Below, piece after piece: positions 15,982-24,794 of a stretch of DNA of 64,000 nucleotides; the stretch's first letter is position 1; every line of letters starts with the position of its first letter. The position numbers were made by a program, and so were the translations under genes. The notes below the pieces were generated by a model that saw only the letters and a program-made list of their open reading frames with translations, had not been told where the DNA came from and did not search any database. Source of the stretch: Syntrophobacter sp963666995 (lineage in GTDB: Bacteria > Desulfobacterota > Syntrophobacteria > Syntrophobacterales > Syntrophobacteraceae); contig OY762941.1 in the NCBI GenBank assembly GCA_963666995.1, positions 2,418,001-2,482,000 of the forward strand, written 5' to 3'.

Positions 15982-17201
15982 CACTCGGCAATTCCTACCT
16001 TGTCACCGGCTTTCAGGTCTGAAGAAGGCTTCAAAACGACTCGGTCCGCGTTCTGCATTTTCGAGTCGACAAGAACGTAATCGCCGACATTTTCGGCCCC
16101 GGACAGGGGGACCCAGACGGCGCGGGCATTTTCGATCCTGAAGACTCCCGGCTCCCCATTCCGCGTGGTTGCGGCATCATGATGAACGGCCAGAAACGGG
16201 CGGGTCTCCCCCTCGTCCAGGGGCCTCGAAAGAAAAGCCGCCCGTGCGCTCATCTCGGGGAGAATCCGGGGATCGAGCCGATCGAAGCGGACCTTGACCA
16301 TAACGGTACCCCTTGTGCGATCGGCCGTCGGCACGATGGTGTCCACCGTTCCCCGAAAACGAATGTCCGGCAGGGAGTCCAGTTGGATTTCACAAGCCTG
16401 TCCGACACGGACTTTTGAGAGGAAGGATTCGGCCACGTCGGCCTGCACCATGAGCGAAGCAAGATCCGCCATATTCACGACGGCGGCCTTTGCGTTGTTG
16501 GCGGAACCGAATGGGGCCACCACCTCGCCCACATCCGCATCTTTTGTGAGGACCACGCCGTCGAACGGAGCACGAATGACGGTGTATTCGATCAGGACCG
16601 TGAGCCTGCGGACGTTGGCTTCGAGGGCCTTAATGGCGAACTTCGCGGATTCGAGCGCCGCCTTGGCCTTGAGGTACCTGTCCTGAGCGTTTTCGAAATC
16701 GAGCTGCGAGACCGCCTTTCGATCGTAAAGGTCGGTGAACCGGGTGTTGTTGCGCTCCGCGGTTCGGACTTCGGTTTCCGCGCGAATGAGGTCGGAACGG
16801 GCGACGGAAAGCTGCGCTTCCGTCTGGGCGCGCTCGGCGACAAGGTCGTCGCTCTCGATCTTCGCCACAATATCGCCTTCCTTGACCCGGCTTCCTTCCT
16901 GGACTCCGAGGTAGATCAGGCGCCCGGTCCCTTTGGAGGCGACAGCGGCCTTGCGCTGAGCGACCACGTACCCGCTCGCATTGAATTCGGTGATGACCTG
17001 GGCCGGATAAACCCAGTTGACTGAGGTCGTACGGACCTGGACCGTCGGGGTGAGCAGGCCATGGTGGAAAGCCAGATAAAGCCCGACAATCGCAACAAGA
17101 AGAAGGCAAATGATTCCGATTGTTCTTCTCTTGCGGCTGCCCTTCGGCACAAACTGCTCTTCCCGGTCGATCCGGAGTCTGGATATCTTATCGGGGTCCA
17201 T
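15981..17201 (-). CDS. Periplasmic adaptor (membrane fusion) protein of an ABC efflux pump, MacA-like
   Basis: The 406-residue protein has an N-terminal membrane anchor (about residues 26-46), a biotinyl-lipoyl half-motif (GTGRLIYLGVQEGSRVKEGDIVAKIE), a coiled-coil hairpin from about 115 to 205 rich in Ala, Glu and Arg, and the second lipoyl half (VIRAPFDGVVLTKDADVGEVV). A beta-barrel domain follows. This order is standard for RND/MacA adaptors, which link an inner-membrane transporter to an outer-membrane channel. No TolC-like gene is in the window. It heads the three-gene minus-strand operon and faces the hemerythrin gene across a 255-bp gap with a dyad. Confidence 0.9.
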   Translation of the reverse strand: MDPDKISRLRIDREEQFVPKGSRKRRTIGIICLLLVAIVGLYLAFHHGLLTPTVQVRTTSVNWVYPAQVITEFNASGYVVAQRKAAVASKGTGRLIYLGVQEGSRVKEGDIVAKIESDDLVAERAQTEAQLSVARSDLIRAETEVRTAERNNTRFTDLYDRKAVSQLDFENAQDRYLKAKAALESAKFAIKALEANVRRLTVLIEYTVIRAPFDGVVLTKDADVGEVVAPFGSANNAKAAVVNMADLASLMVQADVAESFLSKVRVGQACEIQLDSLPDIRFRGTVDTIVPTADRTRGTVMVKVRFDRLDPRILPEMSARAAFLSRPLDEGETRPFLAVHHDAATTRNGEPGVFRIENARAVWVPLSGAENVGDYVLVDSKMQNADRVVLKPSSDLKAGDKVGIAE

Positions 17202-17271
17202 GTCGCGACTCCACGAATGTTCTTCCCATGTGTTTCAGCAATCCGCTCTGCGGGGTCTCATCGACGGTTGC

Positions 17272-17299
17272 GGTCAACATTTTTGTCTGAATGTTGACC
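17272..17299. promoter_or_regulatory. Inverted repeat (candidate operator) in a divergent promoter region
   Basis: GGTCAACAT (17272-17280) and ATGTTGACC (17291-17299) are perfect 9-bp arms around a 10-bp spacer. The dyad sits between the divergent efflux operon and hemerythrin gene, 70 bp from the adaptor start, where a TetR-, MarR- or GntR-type repressor could act. It has no T-run, so it is not an obvious terminator. Confidence 0.5.
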
Positions 17300-17315
17300 C
17301 CATTATGCACAATCC

Positions 17316-17343
17316 TTGACAGATTTCTATCAATCCGTAGAGT
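17316..17343 (+). promoter_or_regulatory. Candidate promoter for the hemerythrin gene
   Basis: A perfect TTGACA at 17316-17321 is followed after 16 bp by TAGAGT (17338-17343), a weak -10. It lies 17 bp downstream of the dyad and about 115 bp before the start codon. Confidence 0.4.
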
Positions 17344-17456
17344 GTATCGTCCAAAAAGTCGATTTCATTGATGAGTGAAGAACATGAAAATCCCACATTC
17401 CCGCACACGCACGGGGATGGTTTGGAAGACCATACGATTGTCGGGAGGAAGAACAG

Positions 17457-18155
17457 ATGCCCTGGAGTGCCTGCGGGACCCGCAGAAATTTTCTCGCCAT
17501 TGCCGGAGTCGCGGCGACGGATTTGATACTTACCGGATGTTCAGGAGAAGCCCGGAAAAAAGGGAACGGGGAAACCGTTCCCCTGACGGAAGCCCTCATG
17601 CGCGAACACGGGATGCTCCGGCGCCTGATCGCGGTCTATGGGGAATCGGTACGCCGGCTTGACGCTCACATGGAATTGCCTCCGGATGTGATTCCAGGAG
17701 CGGTTGATATCATTCAGAGCTTCATCCACAAATTCCACGAAGTTCGGGAAGAGCAGGACGTATTCCCTCACTTTGAACAGGCGAAGAGACTGTCCGACCT
17801 GGTTTCGATACTTCGGCAACAACACAGTGCGGGCCGGGAGACTACCGAACTGATCCTTCGCCTGGCGACAGCCGGAGACGCTCACGACCACGAGAAGCGC
17901 AGGAAACTCTATGCCGCCATCCATCAGTTTTCGCGGCTGTATCGGGCGCACACGGACCGGGAGGACACGGTCCTCTTCCCGGCGCTTCGAGAAATCGTAA
18001 GTCCCGGCCGGTACCGGGAATTGAGCGAAAAATCCGAAATGCAGGAACGGAAGACGTTCGGCGATCGGGGATTTGAAAAAATGGTCGGCCAGGTGGCCGC
18101 TTTGGAAAGAATGCTCTCGATGGAGGATCTCGCGGGATACTCTCCCGAGCTGTAG
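17457..18155 (+). CDS. Exported hemerythrin/HHE-domain lipoprotein
   Basis: The 232-residue protein starts with a twin-arginine-type leader (RRNFLAIAGVA) ending in a lipobox-like LTGC at residues 25-28, so it is probably exported and lipid-anchored. The rest is an HHE hemerythrin-like bundle with candidate iron ligands His51, the HKFHEVREEQ segment near 91-100, FPHFE near 103-107, and RAHTDREDTVLFPALRE further on. Such proteins bind a di-iron centre and are linked to oxygen, nitric oxide or iron sensing and repair. ATG 17457 follows GGGAGGAA. The gene diverges from the efflux operon. Confidence 0.82.
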   Translation: MPWSACGTRRNFLAIAGVAATDLILTGCSGEARKKGNGETVPLTEALMREHGMLRRLIAVYGESVRRLDAHMELPPDVIPGAVDIIQSFIHKFHEVREEQDVFPHFEQAKRLSDLVSILRQQHSAGRETTELILRLATAGDAHDHEKRRKLYAAIHQFSRLYRAHTDREDTVLFPALREIVSPGRYRELSEKSEMQERKTFGDRGFEKMVGQVAALERMLSMEDLAGYSPEL

Positions 18156-18278
18156 GCAGCGCCTGCGCTCGGCCACACGCGCAAGCGCGTGAGGCCGAAA
18201 CCCTGCGGGGGTGCGGGGGAATCATTCCCCCGCCCTTTCCTGGGATCTTAAGATCATTGGCTTGAACGCAATTCAATA

Positions 18279-19196
18279 TCACACCTGCCCGAGGGAAGAC
18301 GGAGGCTGCCTTTTGCCGATGCGGAACATCAGGACCGTGAGGCAGATGAGGTAGGGGAGGGCCAGGAATACCTGGGGTGGAATGGAGGTCCAGCGAACGG
18401 CCAGCCATTCGGAAACCGCTTCGCTGAAACCGAAAAAGACGGCTGCCGCCATGACTCCGACGGGTCGCCATCTTCCGAGTATGACTGCGGCGACGGCCAG
18501 GTAACCCCTCCCCTGGGTCATCCGTTCGACGAACTGGGAGAGTTCCCCGATGGAGAGGTATGCTCCTCCCGCTCCGGCCAGCACCCCGCTCACCATTAGC
18601 GCCAGCAGCCTGGTCCGGAACAGCGCAAGCCCGCACGCCTCCGCCGCGTTCGTATTCTCTCCGCATGCCCGGATCCGCAGCCCGATGCGACCCCATCCGA
18701 CGCATATCAGGATGCCAAGGCATGCGGCAAGGCCGATGGGAACGAGCACGGACACGCCCTGCATGAGGTCCGCCCCCCCCGCTCCAAACACCGAAAGGAG
18801 GCCGGATACCGCGCGATCGATTCCCGGCAGCTTCGGCACCGTCGGTGAAGTCCCATAGGCGTCAAAAACCTGGTTGAGGAGCGTCCCGGTGATTCCCGCC
18901 GCCAGAAGGTTCAAAGCCACCGCACTGATGATCTGGTTGGCTTTGAATTTCAAACTCACCACCGCGTGCACGAGTCCGACCAGCATTCCTCCCGCGGCTC
19001 CCGCCAGCAGACCCAGCCAGGGCGACCCCGTGGCGGCGGCTCCCCAGACGGCCCCAAAAGCCCCGACGAGCATCATCCCTTCGAGGGCGAAGTTGATCAC
19101 GCCCGAGAGTTCGGAGACCATCCCGCCGAAACTTGCGAGGAGCAGCGGCGTCGATTTTGCCAGAGCGAGCGAAAGGATATAGAAGCAGGATGTCAT
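18279..19196 (-). CDS. Nucleoside-type ABC importer permease (NupQ/YufQ-like)
   Basis: The 305-residue protein has about eight membrane helices and the BPD_transp_2 family features GGMVSELSGVINFALEGMML near the N-terminus and RIRACGENTNAAEACGL in the cytoplasmic loop. This is the second permease of BMP-type importers, which take up nucleosides such as guanosine. It starts 10 bp after the end of the paired permease gene and is the last gene of the minus-strand operon. Confidence 0.88.
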   Translation of the reverse strand: MTSCFYILSLALAKSTPLLLASFGGMVSELSGVINFALEGMMLVGAFGAVWGAAATGSPWLGLLAGAAGGMLVGLVHAVVSLKFKANQIISAVALNLLAAGITGTLLNQVFDAYGTSPTVPKLPGIDRAVSGLLSVFGAGGADLMQGVSVLVPIGLAACLGILICVGWGRIGLRIRACGENTNAAEACGLALFRTRLLALMVSGVLAGAGGAYLSIGELSQFVERMTQGRGYLAVAAVILGRWRPVGVMAAAVFFGFSEAVSEWLAVRWTSIPPQVFLALPYLICLTVLMFRIGKRQPPSSLGQV

Positions 19197-19206
19197 GGGC
19201 GCGGGC

Positions 19207-20337
19207 TCACTCCCTTTCCTTCCGGGCGGTTTCCGTAAACGGCCTTTGAAAGAGGGACATCACATGCGCCAACCCGGACTTGAAACCCTGCTGCGATGCT
19301 ACGGCCAGCAGCAGGATAGCCTGGATGACGTAGATCGAGCTTGGCGAAATCCCGAGCATGACCTGAAGCCACTTGTCCGCCGTACGCATGCCGGCCAGAA
19401 GGAGGCCGCTCAGCCAGATCCAGCCCGGAGAAATGTTCACGAGGAAGGCGGCCGTAATGCCGTCGAACCCGTACCCGGGGGAGAAGGAACGGTAGAAACG
19501 GTGGTGAACGGCCACCACTTCGAGAGCGCCCGCAAGCCCGGCCAGAGCACCGCTCACGATGAACATCCGCCTCTGCCAGGAATCGACGGCGATCCCCGCT
19601 GCTCCGGCCGATTTCGGACCGCTGCCCGCGGCTCTCGCCTCGAAACCCCAGTACGTTCTTGTAAGCCAGACCTGGGCAATGAGGCTCAAAAAGAGCGCGA
19701 AAAAAGGCGCTGCGGTCACTCCCGAAGCCCCATACCGCCACAGGAGCGGCCACACGGCTCCGGGCGCTATCTCGGGGGTGCGGCCCATTGCGGTTCCGTC
19801 TCCCATGGGACCCAGCACCAGGAAATCGCACAGATACACTGCGAGGTAGTTCATGAAGATGGTAGTGATCACCTCATGCACGCCCCGCCTTTGCTTGAGC
19901 CATATCCCGGGGTAGGACCACAGTGCGCCGGCGAATGCGCCAAGTGCCGCCGTGAGCGGGATCAGAATGAACGCGGGAAGATTGACGGCTGATGCCGCGA
20001 AACCGGCCGATGCGAGAGCGCCCACGGTCAACTGGCCTTCACAGCCTATGTTGAGCAATTTGGCCTGATAGGCCATGCTGACCGCAAGACCGGTCAGAAG
20101 AAGCGGGGTGAGCTTGCTCAAAGTGGTTGCGGCGGCATCCTCGCTCCCCCATGCGCCGTCCAGGATGGCGGTAATCACATCGAACGGACCCGCCCCGGCA
20201 AGAAGGGCCACGATGACGCAAACGAGAAAGCCCGCGGCCAATGCGGGGAACAACCCCGCAAGCGGCCCGAGGATCCGGTCGCGCCGGCCCTTGAGTCCGA
20301 TGGAAGATAACACGGGGTCTTTTGTGGTCGGTTTCAT
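19207..20337 (-). CDS. Nucleoside-type ABC importer permease (NupP/YufP-like)
   Basis: The 376-residue protein has multiple membrane helices and the characteristic AYQAKLLNIGCEGQLTVGA segment, typical of the NupP half of the heterodimeric permease. It carries an extra N-terminal hydrophilic stretch of about 25 residues, normal for this subunit. It lies 3 bp downstream of the ATPase gene and 10 bp upstream of the second permease gene. Confidence 0.88.
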   Translation of the reverse strand: MKPTTKDPVLSSIGLKGRRDRILGPLAGLFPALAAGFLVCVIVALLAGAGPFDVITAILDGAWGSEDAAATTLSKLTPLLLTGLAVSMAYQAKLLNIGCEGQLTVGALASAGFAASAVNLPAFILIPLTAALGAFAGALWSYPGIWLKQRRGVHEVITTIFMNYLAVYLCDFLVLGPMGDGTAMGRTPEIAPGAVWPLLWRYGASGVTAAPFFALFLSLIAQVWLTRTYWGFEARAAGSGPKSAGAAGIAVDSWQRRMFIVSGALAGLAGALEVVAVHHRFYRSFSPGYGFDGITAAFLVNISPGWIWLSGLLLAGMRTADKWLQVMLGISPSSIYVIQAILLLAVASQQGFKSGLAHVMSLFQRPFTETARKERE

Positions 20338-20340
20338 GGC

Positions 20341-21924
20341 TCAGCCCTGCTCCGGGTCTTTTAATCCGAGCATCCATCTCCCGAGCGTTTCCCTCGAAGC
20401 CGTCCCTCTCGATGCCATCCCCATCAGGCGCCCTCGATAGAGGACGCCAATCCGGTCGCTCAGGGAAAGCAACTCATCCAGGTCGTAGGAAAGGATGAGA
20501 AAGGTGATCCCCGAAGCGTTCAGGGTGCGCAGCCTTCGGGCAAGCCGCCGCTGAGCTTTGATGTCGAGTCCCCGCCCGGGTTGTTCCATGATGACGAATT
20601 GCGGGGAACCCGAGAGGACGCGGCCCAGGGCCACTTTCTGCTGATTGCCTCCGGAAAGGCTTGCTACGGGCTGGCTGAGGTCACGGTAAGCGACCTTCTG
20701 GATTTCAAGCTGCCGCCCGGCATGGAGGTTTATCCGCCCCTTCTTCAGGAATCCCATCTTCTGGAAGAGGGGATCTCGCTGGAAACCCAGCAGCAGGTTT
20801 TCGGCGACGGACCGCTCCGGCAGAAGCGCCTCCTCGAGGGGATTGGGGGGCAGCCACCGCAGGCCGCATCGGATGCGCTCTTCAATGGAAAGGTGGGAAA
20901 TCTCGCGGTCCTGAAACCGAATCGACCCGCTTCCCGGCCGGGCGATCCCGTAAATGACGCGAGCGAGGGCGCTCAGGCCGTTCCCGACGATGCCCCCCAT
21001 GCCGAGCATCTCCCCCTTGTCTATCCGGAGTGAAAGGCCCTCGAGCCCGGCCTCGCTCCCGGACGATTCCGTGCTGATGCCGCTCAGTTCGGCGAGAGGC
21101 CCGGACGCAACGGGATACGGCCGGCCGGAAGCTGCGGCCGGGGCGCTCAATGGAGTCCGGATTTCGGGGGCTTCAGTGTCTTCGCCGCTGACGATGAGAT
21201 TTGCGATCTTCTCGGGAGATGTATCGGAAATTGCGCAGGTGTGGATCAGTTTTCCCCGGCGAAGGACCGAAATCCTGTCAGCGACCTCGAAAACCTCGGA
21301 CAATCGGTGGCTGATCAGGATAATGGTATGTCCCGATTCACGCAGGGATTTCAGGAGATCGAGCAGGTGCCGGACCTCCAACGGGGCAAGCAGGCTGGTG
21401 GGTTCGTCCAGGATGAGGATTCCCGACCCGCGGTAGAGCACCCGGAGCAACTCGATCTGCTGGCGTTTCGCGAACGAGAGGTTGCCCGCGTTCTCATCCG
21501 GGGGCAGGTCGAAACCGAATCGGGCCGAAAGTTCGAGGAATGTCTTCCTCGCCTGCTCTTTCTTCACAAAGCCTGCCGTTTCAGGTTCGCTCCCGACGAT
21601 AACGTTTTCCAGGGCCGTCAACTGCGGGAAGACCAGCAACTGCTGGTACACCATGCCTATTCCGGCCCGAAGCGCTTCGCGCGGCCGGCGAAAACGAACG
21701 GCCTTTCCCTCGTGATAAACGGTCCCGGCGTCCGGCCGGATCTGCCCATAGAGGATCTTCATAAGGGTCGATTTGCCGGCGCCGTTTTCTCCCACCACGG
21801 CGTGGATTTCTCCCCGTCCGAAGTCGATGGTTACCCCGCGGTTCGCCCAAAAGCCGCCGAAGCGTTTGGAGACCTTTTCAGTTGCCAGGACTGGGGGCTT
21901 GGCGGGGTTCGAAGCCTCAGGCAT
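20341..21924 (-). CDS. Nucleoside-type ABC importer ATPase with two nucleotide-binding domains (NupO-like)
   Basis: The 527-residue protein has two ABC domains in tandem. Domain 1 has an intact Walker A (GENGAGKST) and Walker B (ILILDEPTS) but a degenerate signature (LSFAKRQQIELLR). Domain 2 has a degenerate Walker A (GIVGNGLSALA) but a good signature (LSGGNQQKVALGR). Complementary degeneration is normal for carbohydrate and nucleoside importers of this class. It energises the two permeases encoded next. A BMP-family binding-protein gene lies upstream in the same direction across a 335-bp gap with hairpin repeats. Confidence 0.9.
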   Translation of the reverse strand: MPEASNPAKPPVLATEKVSKRFGGFWANRGVTIDFGRGEIHAVVGENGAGKSTLMKILYGQIRPDAGTVYHEGKAVRFRRPREALRAGIGMVYQQLLVFPQLTALENVIVGSEPETAGFVKKEQARKTFLELSARFGFDLPPDENAGNLSFAKRQQIELLRVLYRGSGILILDEPTSLLAPLEVRHLLDLLKSLRESGHTIILISHRLSEVFEVADRISVLRRGKLIHTCAISDTSPEKIANLIVSGEDTEAPEIRTPLSAPAAASGRPYPVASGPLAELSGISTESSGSEAGLEGLSLRIDKGEMLGMGGIVGNGLSALARVIYGIARPGSGSIRFQDREISHLSIEERIRCGLRWLPPNPLEEALLPERSVAENLLLGFQRDPLFQKMGFLKKGRINLHAGRQLEIQKVAYRDLSQPVASLSGGNQQKVALGRVLSGSPQFVIMEQPGRGLDIKAQRRLARRLRTLNASGITFLILSYDLDELLSLSDRIGVLYRGRLMGMASRGTASRETLGRWMLGLKDPEQG

Positions 21925-21992
21925 GTGCAGTCTCCTTAAGTGGTCGATTTCATGAATTCAATGACATAATCCCACCGATGAGCGGCGGAGAA

Positions 21993-22139
21993 CTTGTTGT
22001 CCGTACGCGAAGCACAAGAGGTTTGTTAGAGAGCAATATCGTCCTTCCTGCTCCTCGTGGGGCTTCGCCCCCCGGATACAAGTATCCGGGCCATCCGTCC
22101 CACCGTTTTCATGGTGGGCACGATGAAGCTGTGCCCACC
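21993..22139. repeat. Intergenic hairpin repeats, element A
   Basis: The gap between nupO and the BMP gene holds a fragment of the window's dispersed repeat: GTCCGTACGCGAAGCACAAG (22000-22019) and CGGATACAAGTATCCGGGCC (from 22072). A separate hairpin GGTGGGCAC/GTGCCCACC spans 22113-22139. Similar modules recur at 26.1, 31.2, 50.9 and 53.3 kb. Confidence 0.6.
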
Positions 22140-22259
22140 CTACGCTTCCTCTGCTGAACAGAGGCCGGGAATACGCTGGTGTATTTATGAAACGGCGTAA
22201 TAAAGCGTACGCTCCAAAAGTCTCGAACAGGAAATCACCCTGCCTCCGAGTTCCAATGG

Positions 22260-23321
22260 TTACAGGTCGGGTGCCTGGAACTGGTCGACTTCCGCGGTGC
22301 GACTGGGAACGGTGAGTTTACCCTGCTTCAGAAGTTCGCGGGCCTTTTCGATGGCGGCGAGGTCGGCCGGCGAAAACAACTGCCGTGTATATTGCATGTC
22401 GGTGATGCCCACGGCCCCGTCCGGGGCTCCGAGCCATCGGTGCCCGGCCTTGAATTTCCCCTCAACGGTATCCCGAATGGCCCCGTACACGGCGACGTCC
22501 ATTCGCTTGAGGGCGGTGGTGAGGATCCTCCCCGGAAGTACCGCGTCCTGGTCGAGGTCTTCGCCGATGAGATAGACCCCTTGAGTGCCTTTTACCGCTT
22601 CAAGCACGCCGATTCCGGTATTTCCGGCCGCCTTGAAAATCACGTCGACCTTCGAATCGATGAGGGTCTGGGCCAGGGACTTCCCTTTGACCGGATCGTT
22701 GAAGGACCCGGCCGGGGCGACGATGGTTTCGATGGATTTCTTTCGGATCTTTTCAGCGGTTTTCACTCCCGCCCGAAAGCCGGCGGCATAGGCTTCAACC
22801 GGTGGGATGTCCATGCCGGTGACGATCCCCACCTTGCATTCCTTCGTGAACAGGCCCGCCACCACTCCGGCGAGAAACCCGGCTTCTTCCGATTTGAAGT
22901 CAAATGAGGCCACGTTGTTCCCCGGAACGTCTCCCTCTATATGGATGAACCGCGTGTCCGGAAAATGGGAAGCGACCTGCCCGGCGGCTTCGGTGAAAAG
23001 ATATCCCAGGGTAACGACGATGTCGGCGTTCTTTGCGGCCATCGAGATATTCGAAACATAATCGGCCTGTTCCCTCGACTGCAGGAACTGGGCGGTTATA
23101 CCGAGATCTTCTTTTGCCTTGAGGACTCCCTTCCAGGAGGCGTCGTTGAACCCCCCGTCTCCCAGTCCGGCCGCATCGGTCAGGACCAGCACCTTGAGCG
23201 GCTTTGAAAACGTTTCGCCCGGACAGAGAAGGAGCGTCAGCAGGCAGAAAACGACTGTGAGGATCGGGAGACTGCGTTTGGAAATCCGTTGGGCGACTGG
23301 AATTCTAATGAAACTGGTCAT
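22260..23321 (-). CDS. BMP-family ABC transporter substrate-binding protein
   Basis: The 353-residue protein has a signal peptide to about residue 40 (hydrophobic PILTVVFCLLTLLLC) without an obvious diacylglyceryl cysteine. The mature part opens with LKVLVLTDAAGLGDGGFND, the typical start of the BmpA/PnrA/Med family, and contains EEAGFLAGVVAGLFT. Family members bind nucleosides in the periplasm and deliver them to NupOPQ-type transporters. The three transporter genes lie directly downstream on the same strand. Confidence 0.9.
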   Translation of the reverse strand: MTSFIRIPVAQRISKRSLPILTVVFCLLTLLLCPGETFSKPLKVLVLTDAAGLGDGGFNDASWKGVLKAKEDLGITAQFLQSREQADYVSNISMAAKNADIVVTLGYLFTEAAGQVASHFPDTRFIHIEGDVPGNNVASFDFKSEEAGFLAGVVAGLFTKECKVGIVTGMDIPPVEAYAAGFRAGVKTAEKIRKKSIETIVAPAGSFNDPVKGKSLAQTLIDSKVDVIFKAAGNTGIGVLEAVKGTQGVYLIGEDLDQDAVLPGRILTTALKRMDVAVYGAIRDTVEGKFKAGHRWLGAPDGAVGITDMQYTRQLFSPADLAAIEKARELLKQGKLTVPSRTAEVDQFQAPDL

Positions 23322-23639
23322 GGTCCTTCCTCATGCACGGTCGAAAGGTTTGCGCCTGGAACAGGCCCGGCCCACAATTCCCATTTAGGCTTGCATCTTA
23401 GCACGATGAGGCGGTCTCCCGGAGATCAATTTGACAACCGCGAAGAAATTGCCCTCGAAGCGACGTGACGGTCAAAAACAGATTGACGAATGGCCGGACC
23501 ATTCTCTATGGTTCATGGCACTTTCTTTTGCCGGGAGGAAGTCTTGAGTTCCGCGAAGAGTTGATTCCCAAGGCGGATGGAGGCTGTCGTCCCGATTTCC
23601 GGACTGGCATCGGTCATTCATAAGGAGACTTTGACGGCT
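23322..23639. other. Divergent intergenic region between the BMP gene and trmI
   Basis: About 320 bp without a gene. A possible plus-strand promoter is TTGACG (23483-23488), an 18-bp spacer and TATGGT (23507-23512), a weak match. Nothing else is evident. Confidence 0.3.
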
Positions 23640-24431
23640 ATGGGCAAATTTAACATGGGTGAGTGGGTCCTGCTGACCTCTCAGAAAGGCAAAAAGTGGC
23701 TCGTCAAGCTCGAGGAAGGCCCCTATTCCTCACACCTTGGAACGATCCAGATGCGCGATGTCGTCGGAAAAGACGAGGGGGATTTTATAGAAACCAACAA
23801 GGAGGCCAAGCTGTATCTCTTCCGGCCCACTCTTGAGGACTACATTTTCTCCATGACCCGCAAGACCCAGATCATCTATCCCAAGGATCTGAGTGCGATC
23901 GTCTTTTACGGGGATATCCAGCGAGGCGATGTTCTTCTGGAATCCGGGATCGGCTCCGGGGCGCTCACCCTGGCGCTGCTGAGGGCCATGGGCGGAGCGG
24001 GAACGCTCGTCTCCGTCGAAAAACGGCCCGAATTCGCCTACGCCGCAATGGAGAACATCGATCGGTTCTTTGGAGGGCGCCCCTCCAATCACGAAATCGT
24101 CATCGGGGATATTCAGGATTTTGCGATGAACGTCAAGGCGGATCGCGTTTTTCTGGACCTTCCCGAGCCGTGGCATGCGATCCATTCGCTTGCCGGCCTC
24201 ATGAGATACGGGGGCATCCTGGTGAGTCTCAGTCCCAATATCGGGCAGGTCCAACTGATGTTTCGGGAACTGAAAGCCAACGGCTTTGCGAACATTTCCA
24301 CCTTCGAGCTTCTGAAGCGGGACTGGAAAATCGACGAACTCCGCGCTCGCCCCGTCGACCGTATGGTCGCCCACACGGCGTTCATCACGGTGGCGAAGAA
24401 AACTCCCGCCGGCACTGACTTTTACGAATGA
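23640..24431 (+). CDS. trmI: tRNA (adenine-58-N1)-methyltransferase
   Basis: The protein (263 residues from ATG 23640) has the small N-terminal domain of the Gcd14/TrmI family and a Rossmann methyltransferase domain. The SAM motif is LLESGIGSGALTLALLRA, where most relatives read LEPGTGSGALT, and FLDLPEPWHAI matches the catalytic DLP region. The enzyme methylates A58 in the T-loop of tRNA. The frame is open to an ATG at 23577; an AAGGAG at 23622-23627 favours the internal TTG 23631 or ATG 23640, and start choice is uncertain. It stands alone on its strand. Confidence 0.85.
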   Translation: MGKFNMGEWVLLTSQKGKKWLVKLEEGPYSSHLGTIQMRDVVGKDEGDFIETNKEAKLYLFRPTLEDYIFSMTRKTQIIYPKDLSAIVFYGDIQRGDVLLESGIGSGALTLALLRAMGGAGTLVSVEKRPEFAYAAMENIDRFFGGRPSNHEIVIGDIQDFAMNVKADRVFLDLPEPWHAIHSLAGLMRYGGILVSLSPNIGQVQLMFRELKANGFANISTFELLKRDWKIDELRARPVDRMVAHTAFITVAKKTPAGTDFYE

Positions 24432-24794
24432 TTCCCATCTGATACCGCTTCCGCACTTCGCTCCCCGATCACAGTCAAAAGTCTTCCGGGGCGGTGGAAA
24501 AGGGCAGGGGAAGCCCTTCCGGACCCCGGCTTTTGCCGGGCCGGTGTTTCCCGGCCTCTTCGGGGAATTCGGTCTGCCGATTGCCCTGTTGCCAAATACG
24601 GGAATCTGTGATTATTCTCCTCAGTCGGCTGCGGTGTTCCGTGACCGGGGAGAGGATATCACGGCTTACGGGCGTGCCGGCGCCGAGCCCTGAGGCTCAT
24701 TGCGGCCCACGACGGCTCCATCCGGCTTGCGCGCCCCGGAGTCATCACCGGCCGGTTGCAATCACCCTGATTCCAAGGAAAAGAGGAGACGCTC
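24432..24794. other. Intergenic region between trmI and the amidase
   Basis: Contains a small GC hairpin (CCCGGC-TTTT-GCCGGG near 24526-24541) that may end trmI transcription. Short ORFs lack family features. No promoter is clear. Confidence 0.3.

Noticed and set aside
15052..16080. 342-codon plus-strand ORF opposite the permease and ATPase
   Set aside because: Antisense shadow; the minus strand shows clear ABC motifs.
20341..21924. Damaged ABC ATPase because domain 1 signature and domain 2 Walker A are degenerate
   Set aside because: This complementary degeneration is normal in nucleoside and sugar importer ATPases of this class.
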